Shown here piece by piece: positions 34,428 to 47,010 of a stretch of DNA of 64,000 bases (position 1 is the stretch's first letter; each line of letters begins with the position of its first letter). A model generated the notes under the pieces. The model saw only the letters and a program-made list of their open reading frames with translations, was not told the DNA's origin and searched no databases. The stretch covers positions 8,370,001 through 8,434,000 of the forward strand of contig OX637410.1 in the NCBI GenBank assembly GCA_951799425.1. The letters run 5' to 3'. The stretch comes from Ilex aquifolium. Its lineage: Eukaryota > Streptophyta > Magnoliopsida > Aquifoliales > Aquifoliaceae. The position numbers were made by a program, and so were the translations under genes.

Positions 34428-34591
34428 GAAAGTTACTAAAAAATAAGGGTGATATTAATTGGAGGGGCAATTTCTGACATAGCAAGTAAACATGACTTGA
34501 AACTGATATGAAAGTTACTAAAAAATAAGGGTGATATTAATTGGAGGGGCCATTTATGACATAGCAAGTAAACATGACTTGAAACTGATAC
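34428..34591. repeat. 82-bp tandem duplication
   Basis: Two adjacent copies starting GAAAGTTACTAAAAAATAAG at 34428 and 34510, with about four differences. No coding content. Confidence 0.85.
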
Positions 34592-34599
34592 GAAATTAG

Positions 34600-35065
34600 C
34601 GGATTATAGTTGATTATTTTTTGATGCGAACTCGTAAATGAGACGACCTATTAACACGAATAATAAATAGGTCGGATTAGTGTCAAACACGAAATTGACA
34701 TGAGTAACACGTTTAACTAATATTATAAAAATAAAATTCTAGATTTTTGTTATTTTTTCTCGAGCATCGACATAATCTTTATACAAAAATAGAATTTTTT
34801 TACTTATTTTTGTTATTAAGTTAATTTTTACTTTATAAGAAAAGTATGAGTATGAGTTCGATTTGAAGATAATGTAGTATTAAACTTAAATCTCAGTATT
34901 AAATTTTTGATTCATGGATTATATGAGTCAAAACGAACACGACACAAAAATAAAAAGATCGGGTCAACGCGATACGGTTAATTACGTGGGTTGGGTTCGG
35001 GTTGACTAGTACTCGATACAAACCCGTAAATAACACGACACGACACGCTTGTCACTCCTAGACAT
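34600..35065. mobile_element. Possible degenerate non-autonomous DNA transposon
   Basis: The stretch ends CACGACACGACACGCTTGTCACTCCTA and contains GGTTGGGTTCGGGTTGAC and AACACGAATAATAAATAGG, a composition typical of plant elements with GGGTGACAAACGGGTCG-type ends. A matching left terminal repeat and TSD are not clear. Confidence 0.3.
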
Positions 35066-35129
35066 TAAAATCTCAAAATGGTGAGGTTACTACAAAATAT
35101 GGTTGTTTTGATTAATCCTAATATTTTAG

Positions 35130-35281
35130 GAGTAATACTATTGGGATCTAAAAAACTGTCATAATTTGTTGATATAATGATGTGTCAAATGATGAAATTT
35201 CAATGACTATTGGACCACGCCACTGTCACATCATTATGTTAACAAATTAAGATAGTTTTTTAGGTCCTAATAGTGTTACTC
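35130..35281. mobile_element. MITE, Mutator-type, 152 bp, 9-bp TSD
   Basis: Terminal inverted repeats of about 55 bp start GAGTAATACTATT and end AATAGTGTTACTC and match at most positions. ATATTTTAG flanks both sides (35121-35129 and 35282-35290). The 9-bp TSD and the long TIRs point to a Mutator-like non-autonomous element. Confidence 0.8.
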
Positions 35282-35329
35282 ATATTTTAGTCCTACCTTA
35301 TGTTAGTATGTTTTGCCACCTCTACCTAG

Positions 35330-35482
35330 GCTATATGGCTTGTGACAACCATAGTTAAGCTTAAATACGAAAATCTTGTTCCTCCTGGGGAGTATGATCT
35401 GAGGCTCTTTCCTTACCAACTGGAGCTCTGGTCTGGCATTGTATTGTTGGGTGAAAGTTCCATTCTCAAACAGAATGGGTGA
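35330..35482 (+). other. Unrecognised 50-codon open frame, possible exon remnant
   Basis: An open frame without a start codon runs from just after a TAG to TGA at 35480-35482. The translation (…KYENLVPPGEYDLRLFPYQ… ending LGESSILKQNG) looks protein-like: it has balanced composition, LVPPGEYDLRLFPY and a G-V-L-L-G-E-S-S stretch, unlike the low-complexity frames around it. It starts right after the MITE. I do not recognise the family. It could be a captured or decayed host exon, or chance. Confidence 0.25.
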
Positions 35483-36656
35483 ATCAAATCAGTTGGTGTC
35501 TTAAGTTTCCTTAAATAGATTACAGTGCCGATTTTGTCGCAACAGGTAGGTACTTGGTATATAGGATTAAAAAAAATTGGAGGAGGAATGCTGGTAAGTG
35601 ATAATCTGTCTAAGCGTAGTTTATGGATCTAAATCCGGAAATCATTATCCTAGATAAGGGTGTTTACCCTTTACCTTTCCCTAACTTTGTTGGAGATGAG
35701 GAGCGTATCGCATTAAGTATGATATTTTTAGAATTTAGTAATATCTTAGTAATTTCATCAAAACATTACTATCTCAGATAAAATGAATCTATTGTGCATT
35801 CAATGGATTCATCACCTGTGTTAATGTTTGTCTTTTATCTTAAGTAATATTTTCATTTTACCTTAACAAATGTTTTGTTTTTATCTTAACAAATATTTTC
35901 CTTTCTTTACTACTCGGATTAATTATAATTTTCACATATCAAGCATCATCTAATTCCTATTTTGATTCTTGATGTCTTTTTCTGGTCAATCTTGTTCTCC
36001 AACTTTCGATAAGTTCTTATTCAATTCAGTCAATGGACTCCATCAACAAATTCGACAAAAAATTTCATGTGAATTCATAGAAAAATAGCACGCATGCATC
36101 ATGTTATGCACACATCTTTCTTCGTCGAGGAATTTAGCTACTAGTAATGGTTGAGCTGAATTAATGCCATGTGGAGAATCAGATGATGAAATTGAGTAAA
36201 AGAAAAAAAAAATCAAGAACCAAAGTGAAAATAGGATGAAACTAATTCAAGGATAAATAAGTGTTATTAGCTCTTATTATATTCTTGATTGAAATGATTT
36301 TGTATCAATGTACATATACATTTGTTGAAGGAAACATCAAATATAAAGAATAAAAAGAAGCAAATAATTAAGTTGTGGTGCTTTTATAAAAGTATTTAAC
36401 TTAATAATTGAATGACTTTAAAGTTAGCATTATTATATTTGATGGTCTAAGCAGTTTATGTAACAACATGTTCCTAGATAACTATGATTGGTTGTATAGT
36501 CTATTAATCAACTTAAAGTGTTACCATGGTTAAGTTATAGTGTTGAGAATCTTTCAATATATATTAAGTGAAAGATACTTTGATCATGTTGGGTCTATGC
36601 TGGTTTAGATTTCTTTTGTGTTTTACACTATATATGTTAATTCCCATGTAAACTAA
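35483..36656. other. No recognised feature
   Basis: AT-rich sequence with no supported ORF, terminal repeat or known element signature. Confidence 0.5.
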
Positions 36657-37265
36657 TGATGCACGAATTGGTTTTATGCACAACCTGTCGAGTAACTAGT
36701 AATTAATGCAGTAATTAAGAAGAGAGATAGTTAACACTAGCAAGACAAAGATGTAGAGTGGTTCGGTCAACGTGACCTACTCCACTATGAAGGGCTAGGA
36801 TGGCTTGGTGTTTTATTACTTCGAGGAGTGTAAGGATATCAGGCGAGAGCAATAGATGAGGTACAAGCTATGAGAGAAGTGAGAGTGATACAAGATGTGC
36901 TTGATGCCCCCCATGTATTGGAGGGGCTTACAATTTATAGTGCCTCTCAACAGACTGAGGCGCCTTTTCAGTAACTAAGTAGCTAATTTGGTGGAGCTGG
37001 CGCTATCCTCTCAACAGCTGAGGCGGTTACGGAGCTCCCCTTAAGATCAGGTCAAAGGATGATGTGGTTGACTTTTTCCAAGGCGGCGTGGATGAGGCTC
37101 TTGGGATGGCGCTGCCTACTCCTTGGTGATATAGCTCCTCAAACCCTGATGAGCCTGACTGGGCGTGGACCTCTTTTGGGTTGAACCCATTGGATCTCAT
37201 CTAGTTGAGCTCTTTATTTAAATTGGGCTTATAACCTGAGTTGGGCCCTTGGACATGGCCAAACA
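36657..37265 (-). mobile_element. Probable LTR of an unclassified retrotransposon
   Basis: On the minus strand a G-run (TTGGGGGGGCAAA, just above 37265) precedes TGTTTGGCCATG, which looks like a PPT and LTR start. The stretch GTAGAGTGGTTCGGTCAACG near 36755 is a kind seen in plant LTRs. The left boundary (TGATGCACGAATTGG) is a guess and no TSD was found. 37266-37611 would be internal remnant with nothing recognisable. Confidence 0.35.
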
Positions 37266-38701
37266 TTTGCCCCCCCAATGCCCTGAGTCCAATGAAATTT
37301 GGAGAAAAGGGCATTTAGTTGAACTTGGGTTCTGGCTGACGGAGACCCCTCTTGACTGACGATTCCTTTTTCTTGTTGATATTATTAGTCCTCATAGGAC
37401 ACTCCTTACTGCGAAAAACTGCACCCCATTCCATCACTGGTTAGGATTTAAAAACACTAGGTTATAAATAGAAGCGTTTTCCTTGACTTCCATTTCATAC
37501 GATCCCGAGAGAGAGCTCCTTCGTGAAATTCTCAAGAACAAAGGCAAGGGGTGAGGTTCCTGAGTGGAGTGTTCAGAGGTCAATGTCGAGTGAAGGAGAA
37601 GAGATGTGAAGTGTTGTCCAAATTTGATATTGACAATTTACGTGCAAGTATACACGATCAACAAGTAATAAAGTGATATGTAGGGTATCGTTCCCACAGA
37701 GAATTATAACTAATAACTTTCAAGTACTAACTTTGTATCAATTCGATTTTATTTAAACAATTGAAATTAAACTATGAAATTACTAATTTAAAACTAAATC
37801 TAAAATTACTAAACAATGATTGAATTCACCGGATAAAAGAACTTAAGATTACAACTTCCCCTAATGCTTCGTATAAATTTTTCCACTCTCTTTCAAGTTA
37901 ATTTATCAAATTAAGTTATTAACTGAGAATTCAAAATTATTTATTAAACCTCTTCCAATGGTTAGATAAAAATATCTCTCCCAATTAAATTACTATATTC
38001 CTATGCAAAATAAGTTGGAATAGATTCATTAAGCTCAAACTCTCATAAAAGTTACACACAATATAAAGGAATATTCCTATCCTATACACAAACTCAGCTA
38101 TTCAATCCTAAGAAGAATTAACCAGACACATGTCATCATATTCAGATCTAAACCCTAGAAATCATCTTCCAATTTCATCTAGGGAATCAAATTAATTGTT
38201 GGCCAAACAATCATATATTAAGCACAAAATATGATAAACAACTTATAGATGATCAATCACAATTGAAAACGAGAGTAGATTAATTTAACTAAACATCAGG
38301 TTCCATTGCAATCTTAATAAAAATTTAGTTCATAACGTAATTGAAAAAAATCATTCTCAAATTAATCAACATCTCAGAAAATCAAAAATTAAAAGTAAGA
38401 GAAAAGAATGAAAACTTAGTTGCAATCTTCAATCTCTCTCTAGCCTTCAAGTCCAATCTTCTTCGCGTCGCTTCCTTCAATTCTTGCCTTCAATTCACTT
38501 TCAATCCTTGGTTTTTTCTCTATTAGCAGCCCTTCATATCAGTATATTCTAAACCCAGCTCAAACCCTAACATATATGTAGCATTAGTGTAACGCCCCAA
38601 ATACCACCCTGGACGGCATTACATTCTAAAACATTCACATCATGAGAGCAACTAAATATATATCCATTGAATAAGAAACATTCTTAATTTTAACAAAATT
38701 T

Positions 38702-38735
38702 GGGCAGAGTCTCCTTTGCACGGGGAGCTCTACCC
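38702..38735 (-). other. Conserved LTR hairpin, copy 2
   Basis: GGGCAGAGTCTCC pairs with GGGGAGCTCTACCC around TTTGCAC. It has the same structure as 231-264 with compensated differences, and it is followed by CCACACCGGGTCCA repeats. Confidence 0.6.
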
Positions 38736-40302
38736 AAAACACAACCTGTACAATTATATTACAATTGACCACACCGGGTCCACATATGCATAACTATTGA
38801 CCACACCGGGTCCATTTATCCATCATAAAATAAACTTTCATTCACCATATATCATATCCACACTATCATCCCAAAAGAATAGGCCAAGCAATGGCATTTA
38901 CATGATCTCCAAATAAACTCTCTAGTCTAGTACAAAAGAAGCTATATCTCTACATGTCCACCTCGGGATCTACACTCCCGTCGATCGGAGTCTCCCAATA
39001 TGCGGGCTCCTCGACTCCCAACTCATCCTCAAGTATATAATCTGAAAATGTTAGCGGTAGGGGGTGAGCACGAAGCTCTGTAGAAAATTTCTCCCAAACC
39101 CAAACAAGGTTTAGAAAACATTTAAAATTCGGTCGGTCTCATTTTCACAAATATAGTATAGAACTTTTGAAGGAAAATAGGGCATTTAAATAGATCTCCA
39201 GTTTAAGGAACCACGGTAATTAAAAGAATAAATGAACACAAGATACCAATAAGAATCAATTCCCAAAACATAATCCATCCCACCATACACCATTTCCACA
39301 AGTTCTTGTGGCATCCCATACTACCCCAAAACTCTTGTAGAAATCGTATTTGGTACAATGAACGATAACTCACACTTGAACATTTCCGGCAATATATGTA
39401 CATGTATCTCAACAATGATGTAAGGCATCCACATGAATCGACACATTGAGTAACGTCTTGCCCACACCCACACACACATCTTATCAAAGATATCCAACAT
39501 TTAGGAAGGGCGTGTACCATACCAATGGCAGTGACGAAATCCAACACAGGCATTAGTATACTAACCCTCTTACATGGCACCACGTGAGCGATAGTGGTTT
39601 AGTCTTACCAAAGCACTAATCCCGCTACGAATGGATTAGTCTTACCAAAGCACTAACCCATTCTACGACATCTCGTCAAAGGACACCCATGGTCATCCCA
39701 CACCCATTAGAGATACAACATCAAACCAATTTACACAATTTATAAGCATATCTTAAAAATCCCCAAATATAGCATGCGACATTTTCAATAACCAACTAAG
39801 AAAAATGCAAGAGATCATTATAAACATCATTTGTTGCACAATATAAAACTCTAAGTTTTGAAAGTGAAAACCAAGGAATTACCAAGAGAAAAGTCCATTT
39901 TCCTTACAAATCAATGATTGAAGATGAAAAAGAAAGATAAAATGGTTACCAAACCATCACATGGTTCAAAACATGGCATTGATTGCAAAAATATAAAGAA
40001 TCAAAGATTTCCCTAACATATATCCAAGAGTTAGAGAAAGAGACATATGTATATACATATATATATATATAGCCCTAGCCTCAATGTGAGAGAGTGAGAG
40101 AAAACCCCTACCTCTTCCTTAGTTTGGTGTGAAGTCCTTGAGGATTGATCTACTTTGAGGTGAGAATCCCCTTCCTTCTTCCTCCCCCAAAGCTCTCTAG
40201 GGTTAGAAATGGGGAAAATGGGGTGAAGGAGGCGGTTTTGGTGTATTTAGAAAGCAAGAATTGGGGAAAATCGCGAACTGATCTGGGTATATATTAATGG
40301 TA

Positions 40303-40337
40303 CCGTCCGGACGGTGCCTTGGACGTCCGGACGCTGG
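40303..40337. repeat. TCCGGA palindromes in C solo LTR 1
   Basis: ACCGTCCGGACGGT (14-bp perfect palindrome) and a second CGTCCGGACG lie 50-60 bp before a conserved CCAG-GCAGTTTT block. The other C copy has GTACCGGTAC sites at this place. Confidence 0.8.
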
Positions 40338-41208
40338 CAACTCTCTGTCCCAGATTTCTGTCCCAACTTCCAGAGCAGTTTTCACCTATTTAGAGGTCGA
40401 ATTGGAAAATTTTCATCAAACACACTTTTGTATCCATAGATGTCTACTATCTACTGTAAAAGTTTCAGATCAATTGGACTTAAGGATAAAAAGTTATGGC
40501 CAAAATACTAAGCCGTATCCAAAATCCTAAATTCCCAAATTTTCTCTAAAATGTGTTTTAACTCCAAAATACTTCCTAACTTCTAATACACCTCATATTA
40601 CCTCTCCCAAAGTTTTTCGACCTTCCGGACTCAATGGAAACCTTATTTTGACCTAAAAATATTTAGAGACTTATCTAATAACCCTTCTCCAAGTTTAAAC
40701 ACCTTCGAAACTTAAACTTCCCAATCAATTCGTCTCCCAATTATTTATTTCTACTATTATAATCTATGTGATTCATTCTTACGTCATTTCTTACCTTAGA
40801 ATTACAACACAATTATATCCTCATATTAATATAAATATGTGGGGGCTTACAATTAGAGTTCAATTCTTACTAAAAATTAAGTCAGAATTCGCGTTCCAAG
40901 CTAAAACCCGCGCTGTAGCCCCTAAAATCAGCACAGCTGCGCTGACTTTCTGCTCTTCTAGAGCTGCAGCGCTGCATGTAGAGCTGCGGCGCTGACCCCC
41001 TTTTATGCCTACAACTGCCCTTGTTGCTTAGTCCTCAATTGATCCACGCTTTAGGCTACCAAATGACCTTGTTTCCTTCCAAATCATTATCCCTACAAAA
41101 CATAATTAAAACACACAAAACGAATAAAAATGAACATAAAATACTTGGAAACTCGCAAATTCATCAAGCCAAGAATACTCAATTCATAGGTATAAAACCC
41201 ATTCATCA

Positions 41209-41223
41209 AATACCCCCAAACTT
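41209..41223 (-). other. PPT of family B element
   Basis: On the minus strand TTTAAGTTTGGGGGTAT immediately precedes the LTR start TGATGAATGGG. Confidence 0.75.
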
Positions 41224-42909
41224 AAATCTTTGTTTGTCCTCAAGAAAAATACTAAGAAAAAAAACTATATAAAAAATTAACCCTAACAACCAACTACTCA
41301 AACAATGAATCACTATGAATCTGAATAATGGCCCCAAAAGTTACTACAAATAATAATTCACGGAAAACTTCAAAAACTGTGCAAAGTCTAACAATTCAAC
41401 ATACTCCTTAATTTTACCTCCGCTCATGACCCTTTAAATACATGTACATATCTGAACTATTCAAGCTAGTCATCACCCATATACATTTACATAATCAAGC
41501 GCTCCATAGGAGATACTCAATATCAACTCTATGAACTTACGTTTTACATCAACCTCTGCTAATTAAGTCAAACATATAACTAGAAGGTACAAAGCTTTTT
41601 TTTTTTTTTTTCTTCTCTCTTTTTTTTTTCTCTTTTCATTCATTTGGTGAGTGCATTTTATGCTCCATCTCACCTCCTATTGAGCGAGTGCATTTTATGC
41701 TCCATCTCGTCTTCTCTTGAACGAGTGTGTTTTACGCTCTATCTCGTTCTCAACATGTGTTTATGAGTGGGTGCGTTTTACGCTCCATCTCTACTCACCA
41801 CATGCCCCTTTCTTTTGTTTTTTTTTTTGTTTTTTTATATTTTTTTTAACTCATGAAGGATCAAATCAAAATAATTTTCCAAAAACTTCTTTATTTTTTT
41901 TTATATTAACCCATTATAACCAATATTTCCCCCAAACTTATATGAATGCCTAAAATTTGCTTTGAATGATGCTTAAATAAGTTTTCTAGAGTTTCAATGA
42001 TATCTTCCACAAACACTTACCCAAATAAATTCTCTAAATAATAACTAACCAAACAGATGGATATATGCTAATGATTGAGAGGATCACAAACAGTGTAAAA
42101 CCAACTAGTATGTCAAACTACGAACTCAACATGTTCATCACTTTCCCTTGAATTGACAATTAATCCCATTCATCATTGGCCATAATCAAATTCACTCAAC
42201 CCATTGCTCAAGTTATACTAAAATATGCTATCTAAATTCATAACTAATTCAAACAAGAATACACCCCCAAACTTAAACTAAACATTGTCCTCAATGTATA
42301 AAGTAGGAAAAATTAAGATAGAGGACTTCCCTGAGACGTCGCTAGTTGGCATCATCGTCAGCGTCCTTGTCGTCCGCTGAGTCGGGAGTGTATTCGGGAA
42401 ACATATGTGGACTAGGAAACTTATGTTGCAAAGTTTAATCTTTACCCATGGAGAATGGAGGAATCCTTACTGCTAGTTGATACTCATTGATGCCACTTGA
42501 GAGGTCAGATTGTTATATAAAGGAGATTGGGAAATCCAAGATGATTCAACGGAATTATGGGTGAATAAGAGTTGGGGTGAATAGATTTTTAGAGCCTTGA
42601 AGTTTTGGAAGCGTAGGAGTTGATGTGGTGAGCTCCTTGTCCCTGAGTGTGGCGCTAAAGTCTTGTTTTTAATTCTGATTTTCTAGTTTTAGCGCTGATG
42701 TGCTGAGAATAAGGTTGTTGCGCTGGCCAGATAGAGAACAGACGCTACTGCGCCTCTTATAGCGCTGTTGCGCTAGTTTTAGTGCTGTGGGACAGCGCTG
42801 GGGCGCTTCTTGTAGCGCTGCTACGCTGATATACTGATATGGGACAGCTTTAGGGGGCAGCAGGCGCGTGCTCAGGCGTGTGCTGGGGCACTGTCTGTAG
42901 CGCTGCAGC
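41224..42909 (-). other. Family B non-coding 3' internal region, part 1
   Basis: No supported ORF. Pyrimidine-rich tracts lie at about 41592-41635 and 41812-41850. A degenerate tandem repeat with TTTTATGCTCCATCTC occurs at about 41640-41800 in four copies of roughly 45 bp. GCGCTG palindromic repeats run from about 42640 to the hAT insertion. Confidence 0.65.
42640..42909. repeat. AGCGCT palindrome cluster, internal copy of B, left part
   Basis: Repeated TAGCGCTG, CAGCGCTG and GGCGCT sites. With 44032-44200 it forms one cluster split by the hAT element. Confidence 0.75.
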
Positions 42910-44031
42910 CATAGTTTTAAAACCCGGTCCGGACATTAACCCGGAAAAAGAACCGGGTTAATGGGTTAGTGGTTCAACCATTGGGTCACTGGTTGATCCG
43001 GTAATATAATAAAAAAATAAAAAAATAATATTAATAATAATAAATAAGCTAAAAATTTACAAAAATTATGATAATAACATATTTAATGTTACATTAGACC
43101 GAACAAAAATCCAAAAATTATCAAATATGCATCCAATTTCATTACCATCATGATTGGTTTGGATGGGACTAATCTACATTGGCTAGTTTCTTGTATCAAA
43201 CATGAATCCAATTTCATCATCAATATTTTGTAGCATATACAATTTCATCACCAACATAATTGAAAAAAAATAATTGGTACCTTTTCAATTAGATATTCAC
43301 ATAACCTGGGAATATAGAGAAGTAACTGGGTATTGGGATATGACTCATATACAATACGACTAATTCGGAGTATAAGATAGTTGGATGGGAGGGAGATGCT
43401 TTGGACTAGATCTATAGGCTTTCAAAACATTTTGAGTGTTTAGCTTTAGCATCAGTGGCTATATAATTTATTTATTTATTAAAGAAAGTGTAATCTCAAA
43501 TGTAGTATAAATATAGTATCAAACAAAATCGAACAAATAAAGAAAGGAAAAAACTTAAGTGTGTCAACTAACTCCCTAAATTGCACACACATAGAGAGAG
43601 AGAGAGAGAAATGTAGCATCGCACAGTGGTTGAAGTAGATCTTCAACGCTGGCAGTTGAGGATCGCAACAGATCTTCGTCGTAGTTCGAGTTCGATCAAC
43701 ATATAGAGTTGTAAAGAGAGAGAGATAAGACTGAGTGATTAAGGCTCAGGCTTGAGTTTCAGGCGTCTAGTGCTCACGAGAGGCGGAGGCCAGCCAAAGC
43801 AACAAGATGATTAGGGCAAAAATGCCCAAAAGACCTATTTGTTATAGCTTTTTAATAGGTTTGTTAAAAACCGTCTGGTTTGAACTGTTGGGGGAAGAAA
43901 TCGCCCGGTTCATTGGGTTTTGGGCGATTTTTTTGCACAAACAATCTAACATAGTAACCGCCCCAGTTTAAGGTCTGGTCCGCCGGTTCACGGGGTCAAC
44001 CAGTCGGGCCGGGCCGGGTTTTAAAACACTG
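42910..44031. mobile_element. hAT-type non-autonomous element, 8-bp TSD
   Basis: 1,122 bp. The left end CATAGTTTTAAAACCCGG and the right end CCGGGTTTTAAAACACTG form a terminal inverted repeat. GCTGCAGC flanks both sides (42902-42909 and 44032-44039). The 8-bp TSD and CA(G/T)..G ends fit the hAT superfamily. There is no transposase ORF. An AG microsatellite lies near 43589-43610. Confidence 0.82.
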
Positions 44032-44200
44032 GCTGCAGCGCTGTCCAGACAGAAATCGCGCGCTGGGGTGCTGTTTTGGAGAGCTGGGGCGCTGTTTTGC
44101 GCTGGCTGTTGTGCTACCCAGGCAAAAAATAAGGCTATTGAGGAGCTGGATGTCCAGAAAGTAAGCGCCTAGGCGCTGTGATATAGCGCTGAGGCACTAT
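44032..44200. repeat. AGCGCT palindrome cluster, internal copy of B, right part
   Basis: Continuation of the cluster: CAGCGCTG, GGGGCGCTG and TAGCGCTG sites at irregular spacing. Confidence 0.75.
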
Positions 44201-44374
44201 GCTACTGGTCTTGGTTCCTCAAAGCAATTGACACACTAATTAAAATGCACTAACTATCTGATAACATTATTTCTTATAAAAAAAACTAAATTGAAATAAA
44301 ACTTCGAAACTAAAATTTGGGTTGCCTCCCAATTAGCGCTTGTTTTATAGTCTTCAGCCTGACTACTTCCTATT

Positions 44375-46797
44375 TCATCCCGGGTTGGCAAGGTTAATTG
44401 AGGTCTTTTGGCGATCAATATCGCCGCCCCAATAGTGTTTAAGTCTCTGCCCGTTCACCTTGAAAGTTCTCTTTGAGTTAGCTTCCTCGACTTCAACTGC
44501 TCCATGTGAGAATACCTTCGTAATAATGAATGGCCTTGACCACCTTGATTTTAGTTTTTCTGGGAAGAGCTTTAACCGCGAATTGAAAAGGAGTACAGCT
44601 TGACCCGGCTCAAACTTCCGCTCAATGATCTTCTTATTATGCCACATTTTTACCTTCTCTTTATATAGCCTGGCATTCTCAAGGGGATCTGAAATACAAC
44701 TTCCTGGATTCATTGCCTTTTCAACCAAATCAAACAGAAAACATTCTTCCGCTTCCTTTGGAAATTTCATGGCTGAAAATACATTGAATGTAACCTCTTG
44801 ATCTTGGACTCACATAGTTAGCTCACCTTTCTGTACATCGATAAGTGTTCTTCCCGTTGCTAAGAATGGTCACCCTAGAATAATAGGTATTTCTCTATCT
44901 TCCTCACAATCTAAGACTATGAAATCTGTTGGAAAAATGAACTTATCCACTTTAACTAGAACGTCCTCAACTATGCCCCTTGGATAAGTTAGTGATCTAC
45001 CTGCAAGCTGCAATGTAACATTAGTAGGCTTCACTTCCTTCAAACCCAATTGCTGATAAATTGAGAGTGGCATCAAGTTAATACTAGCTCCCAAGTCACA
45101 CAATGCTTTCCCAAAAAACTGATTGCCTGTTGTACATGGAATTGTAAAGCTACCCGGATCTTTGAGCTTTGGTGGTAGCTTCTTTTGAAGAATAGCACTG
45201 CACTCCTCCGTAAGTGCAATTGTCTCAAAATCACCTAGTTTTCTCTTCTTTGACAAAATTTCCTTCAAAAATTTCACATAGCTAGGCATTTGCTCCAATG
45301 CATCTGCAAAAGGGATATTTATTTGGAGTTTTTTAAACACTTCCAAGAATTTAGAGAACTGCTTATCCCACTTCTGTTTCTGCAAACGTTGTGTAATAGC
45401 ATGCAACTGGATCTGTCTCGGATTACCTCTGTTAGAACATGCAACTCTTATCTTCTTCTTTCTTTTCATGTTCCACATTCTTGCTATCTTTTATTTTTTT
45501 ACCCTCAGTATCATCTCCATGTGATTGTTTTGGAGTTCCACCAACAACCTCAAGTAACTCTTTTCCGCTTCGTAATGTAATAGCATTGCAGTGCTCCTTA
45601 CCTTCCCTCAAGATTGATCTCTGTATCACTAGGTAGAGTGCCTTGAGGTCAGTTGTTAATGGCATTAGCGAGCTGACCCATTTGGTTTTCCAGGTTCTGG
45701 ATTGATACTTCCAGACTATTCATCCTTGTCTCATTCTGTGCTATATATCCGGAAAGCAGCTCCTCCAAATTTGACTTCTTTTCCTGCTGTGGTAGAGCTT
45801 GATTTTGAAAGCTTAGTGGGTATGATTGTATTGGAGCAGAAGTTTGGCCTTGATTATTATTCCAAGATAAGTTCGGATGAGTCCTCCAACCAGGGTTATA
45901 ATTGTTGAAATTATTGCCATGTTGCTACCTGTTGAAGTTACCAACGTATTGTACCGACTCTAAACTAATTACACATTGATTGCTCGGATGATTCCCGGCA
46001 CACAATTCACAAACAACTGCCACACTTTCAATAGGCTGCACCCCTAAAGCATCAATCTTCTTTGTTAACGTAGCAACTTGTGCAACCAGTGCAGTAACTG
46101 CATCAACTTCATAAAACTATGCTACCTTTGGCTGATTGATCCTTGTAGAGGGGCACTGATAATTGTTGGCAGCTATCTTCTCCAATAACTCGTATGCTTC
46201 ATCGAAATTTTTTCCCATCAATGCCCCACTTGCAGCTGCATCGATACTAGTACAAGTAGCACTAAACAACCCATTATAGAACGTTTGAACTTGCAACCAC
46301 TTTGGAATATGATGGTGAGGGCATTTTCAGAGTAAGTCTTTGAATCGCTCCAAAGCTTCATAGAGAGTCTCAGAATCATGTTGTGCCAAAGAAGTGATGT
46401 CGTTCCTCATCCTTGTAGTTTTAGCTAGTGGAAAGAAGTTAGCTAAGAATTTTTGAGCTAAATCTGTCCACGTAATAATAGAACCCAGTGACAATTAATG
46501 CAACCAACTATTTGCCTTATCACGACGTGTGAAAGGAAAAAGTCGGAGTCTAATCGCATCTTCAGAAACCCCATTAAATTTGAACGTGTCGCAAATCTCC
46601 AGAAAACTCACCAAATGATCGTTTGGGTCGTCGTTAGGCAAACCCCCAAACTGCACTAAATTCTGAATCATTTGGATGGTACCTGGCCTAATCTCGAAAC
46701 TATTTGCTTGAATTGCGGGCCATTGAATGCTCGATTGTATTTCTGTAACAAGTGGCATAGCATAATCCCTTAGCGATTTATGTTCATCTTCAGCCAT
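44375..46797 (-). pseudogene. Family B gag-protease remnant fused to integrase C-terminus
   Basis: Minus strand. Gag starts at 46797 (MAEDEHKSLRDY) with a FPFTRRDKANSWL capsid segment, then suffers several in-frame stops. A CxxC...H...C knuckle (CELCAGNHPSNQC) lies near 46000. The protease (45478-44870) has DLGASINLMPLSIYQQ and ends IILG. It continues past a short break through a GRPFLAT segment to FLFDLVEKA near 44710. The frame then passes straight into an integrase C-terminal region (LYKEKVKMWHNKK, LLFNSRLKLFPEKLKSRW, VNGQRLKHYWGG) ending at 44375. RT, RNase H and the integrase core are therefore deleted, with the junction at about 44680-44700. The junction is in frame. Confidence 0.85.
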
Positions 46798-47010
46798 AAT
46801 TTCTTGGTTATTTACTTCTTAACAATGCTTTCGCAAGTTTCAGAGCCTTCTTTTGATTTCATCTTCGTACGGTAGTAGCTCCTGACCTGTAGATCGTGTT
46901 TGCATACAAAATTCAAAACTGTTTGCGAAAACAATTAAAATAAAAAATTAAATAAGTTTAAACTAAGATCAAGTTGATTGAAATTAATATTGAAATAATT
47001 ACTAGAATAT

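Larger units (their letters stand above)
38588..40851 (-). mobile_element. Family C solo LTR, TSD ATTAG
   Basis: 2,264 bp from TGTAACGCCCC to GGGGGCTTACA, flanked by ATTAG at 38583-38587 and 40852-40856. The surrounding B LTR is continuous with its other copy at 48010 once this is removed. Sense is minus: a TATATATATATAT run at about 40054-40075 lies in promoter-like position. It contains the hairpin module (38702) and CGTCCGGACG palindromes at 40303-40337. Confidence 0.92.
37612..41208 (-). repeat. Family B 3' LTR (interrupted by a C solo LTR)
   Basis: In plus orientation it runs from TGTTGTCCAAATTTG to ...CCCATTCATCA. Without the nested insertion it is about 1.33 kb, like the B solo LTR. 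It carries GCAGCGCTGC-type palindromes at 40910-41000. Confidence 0.88.
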
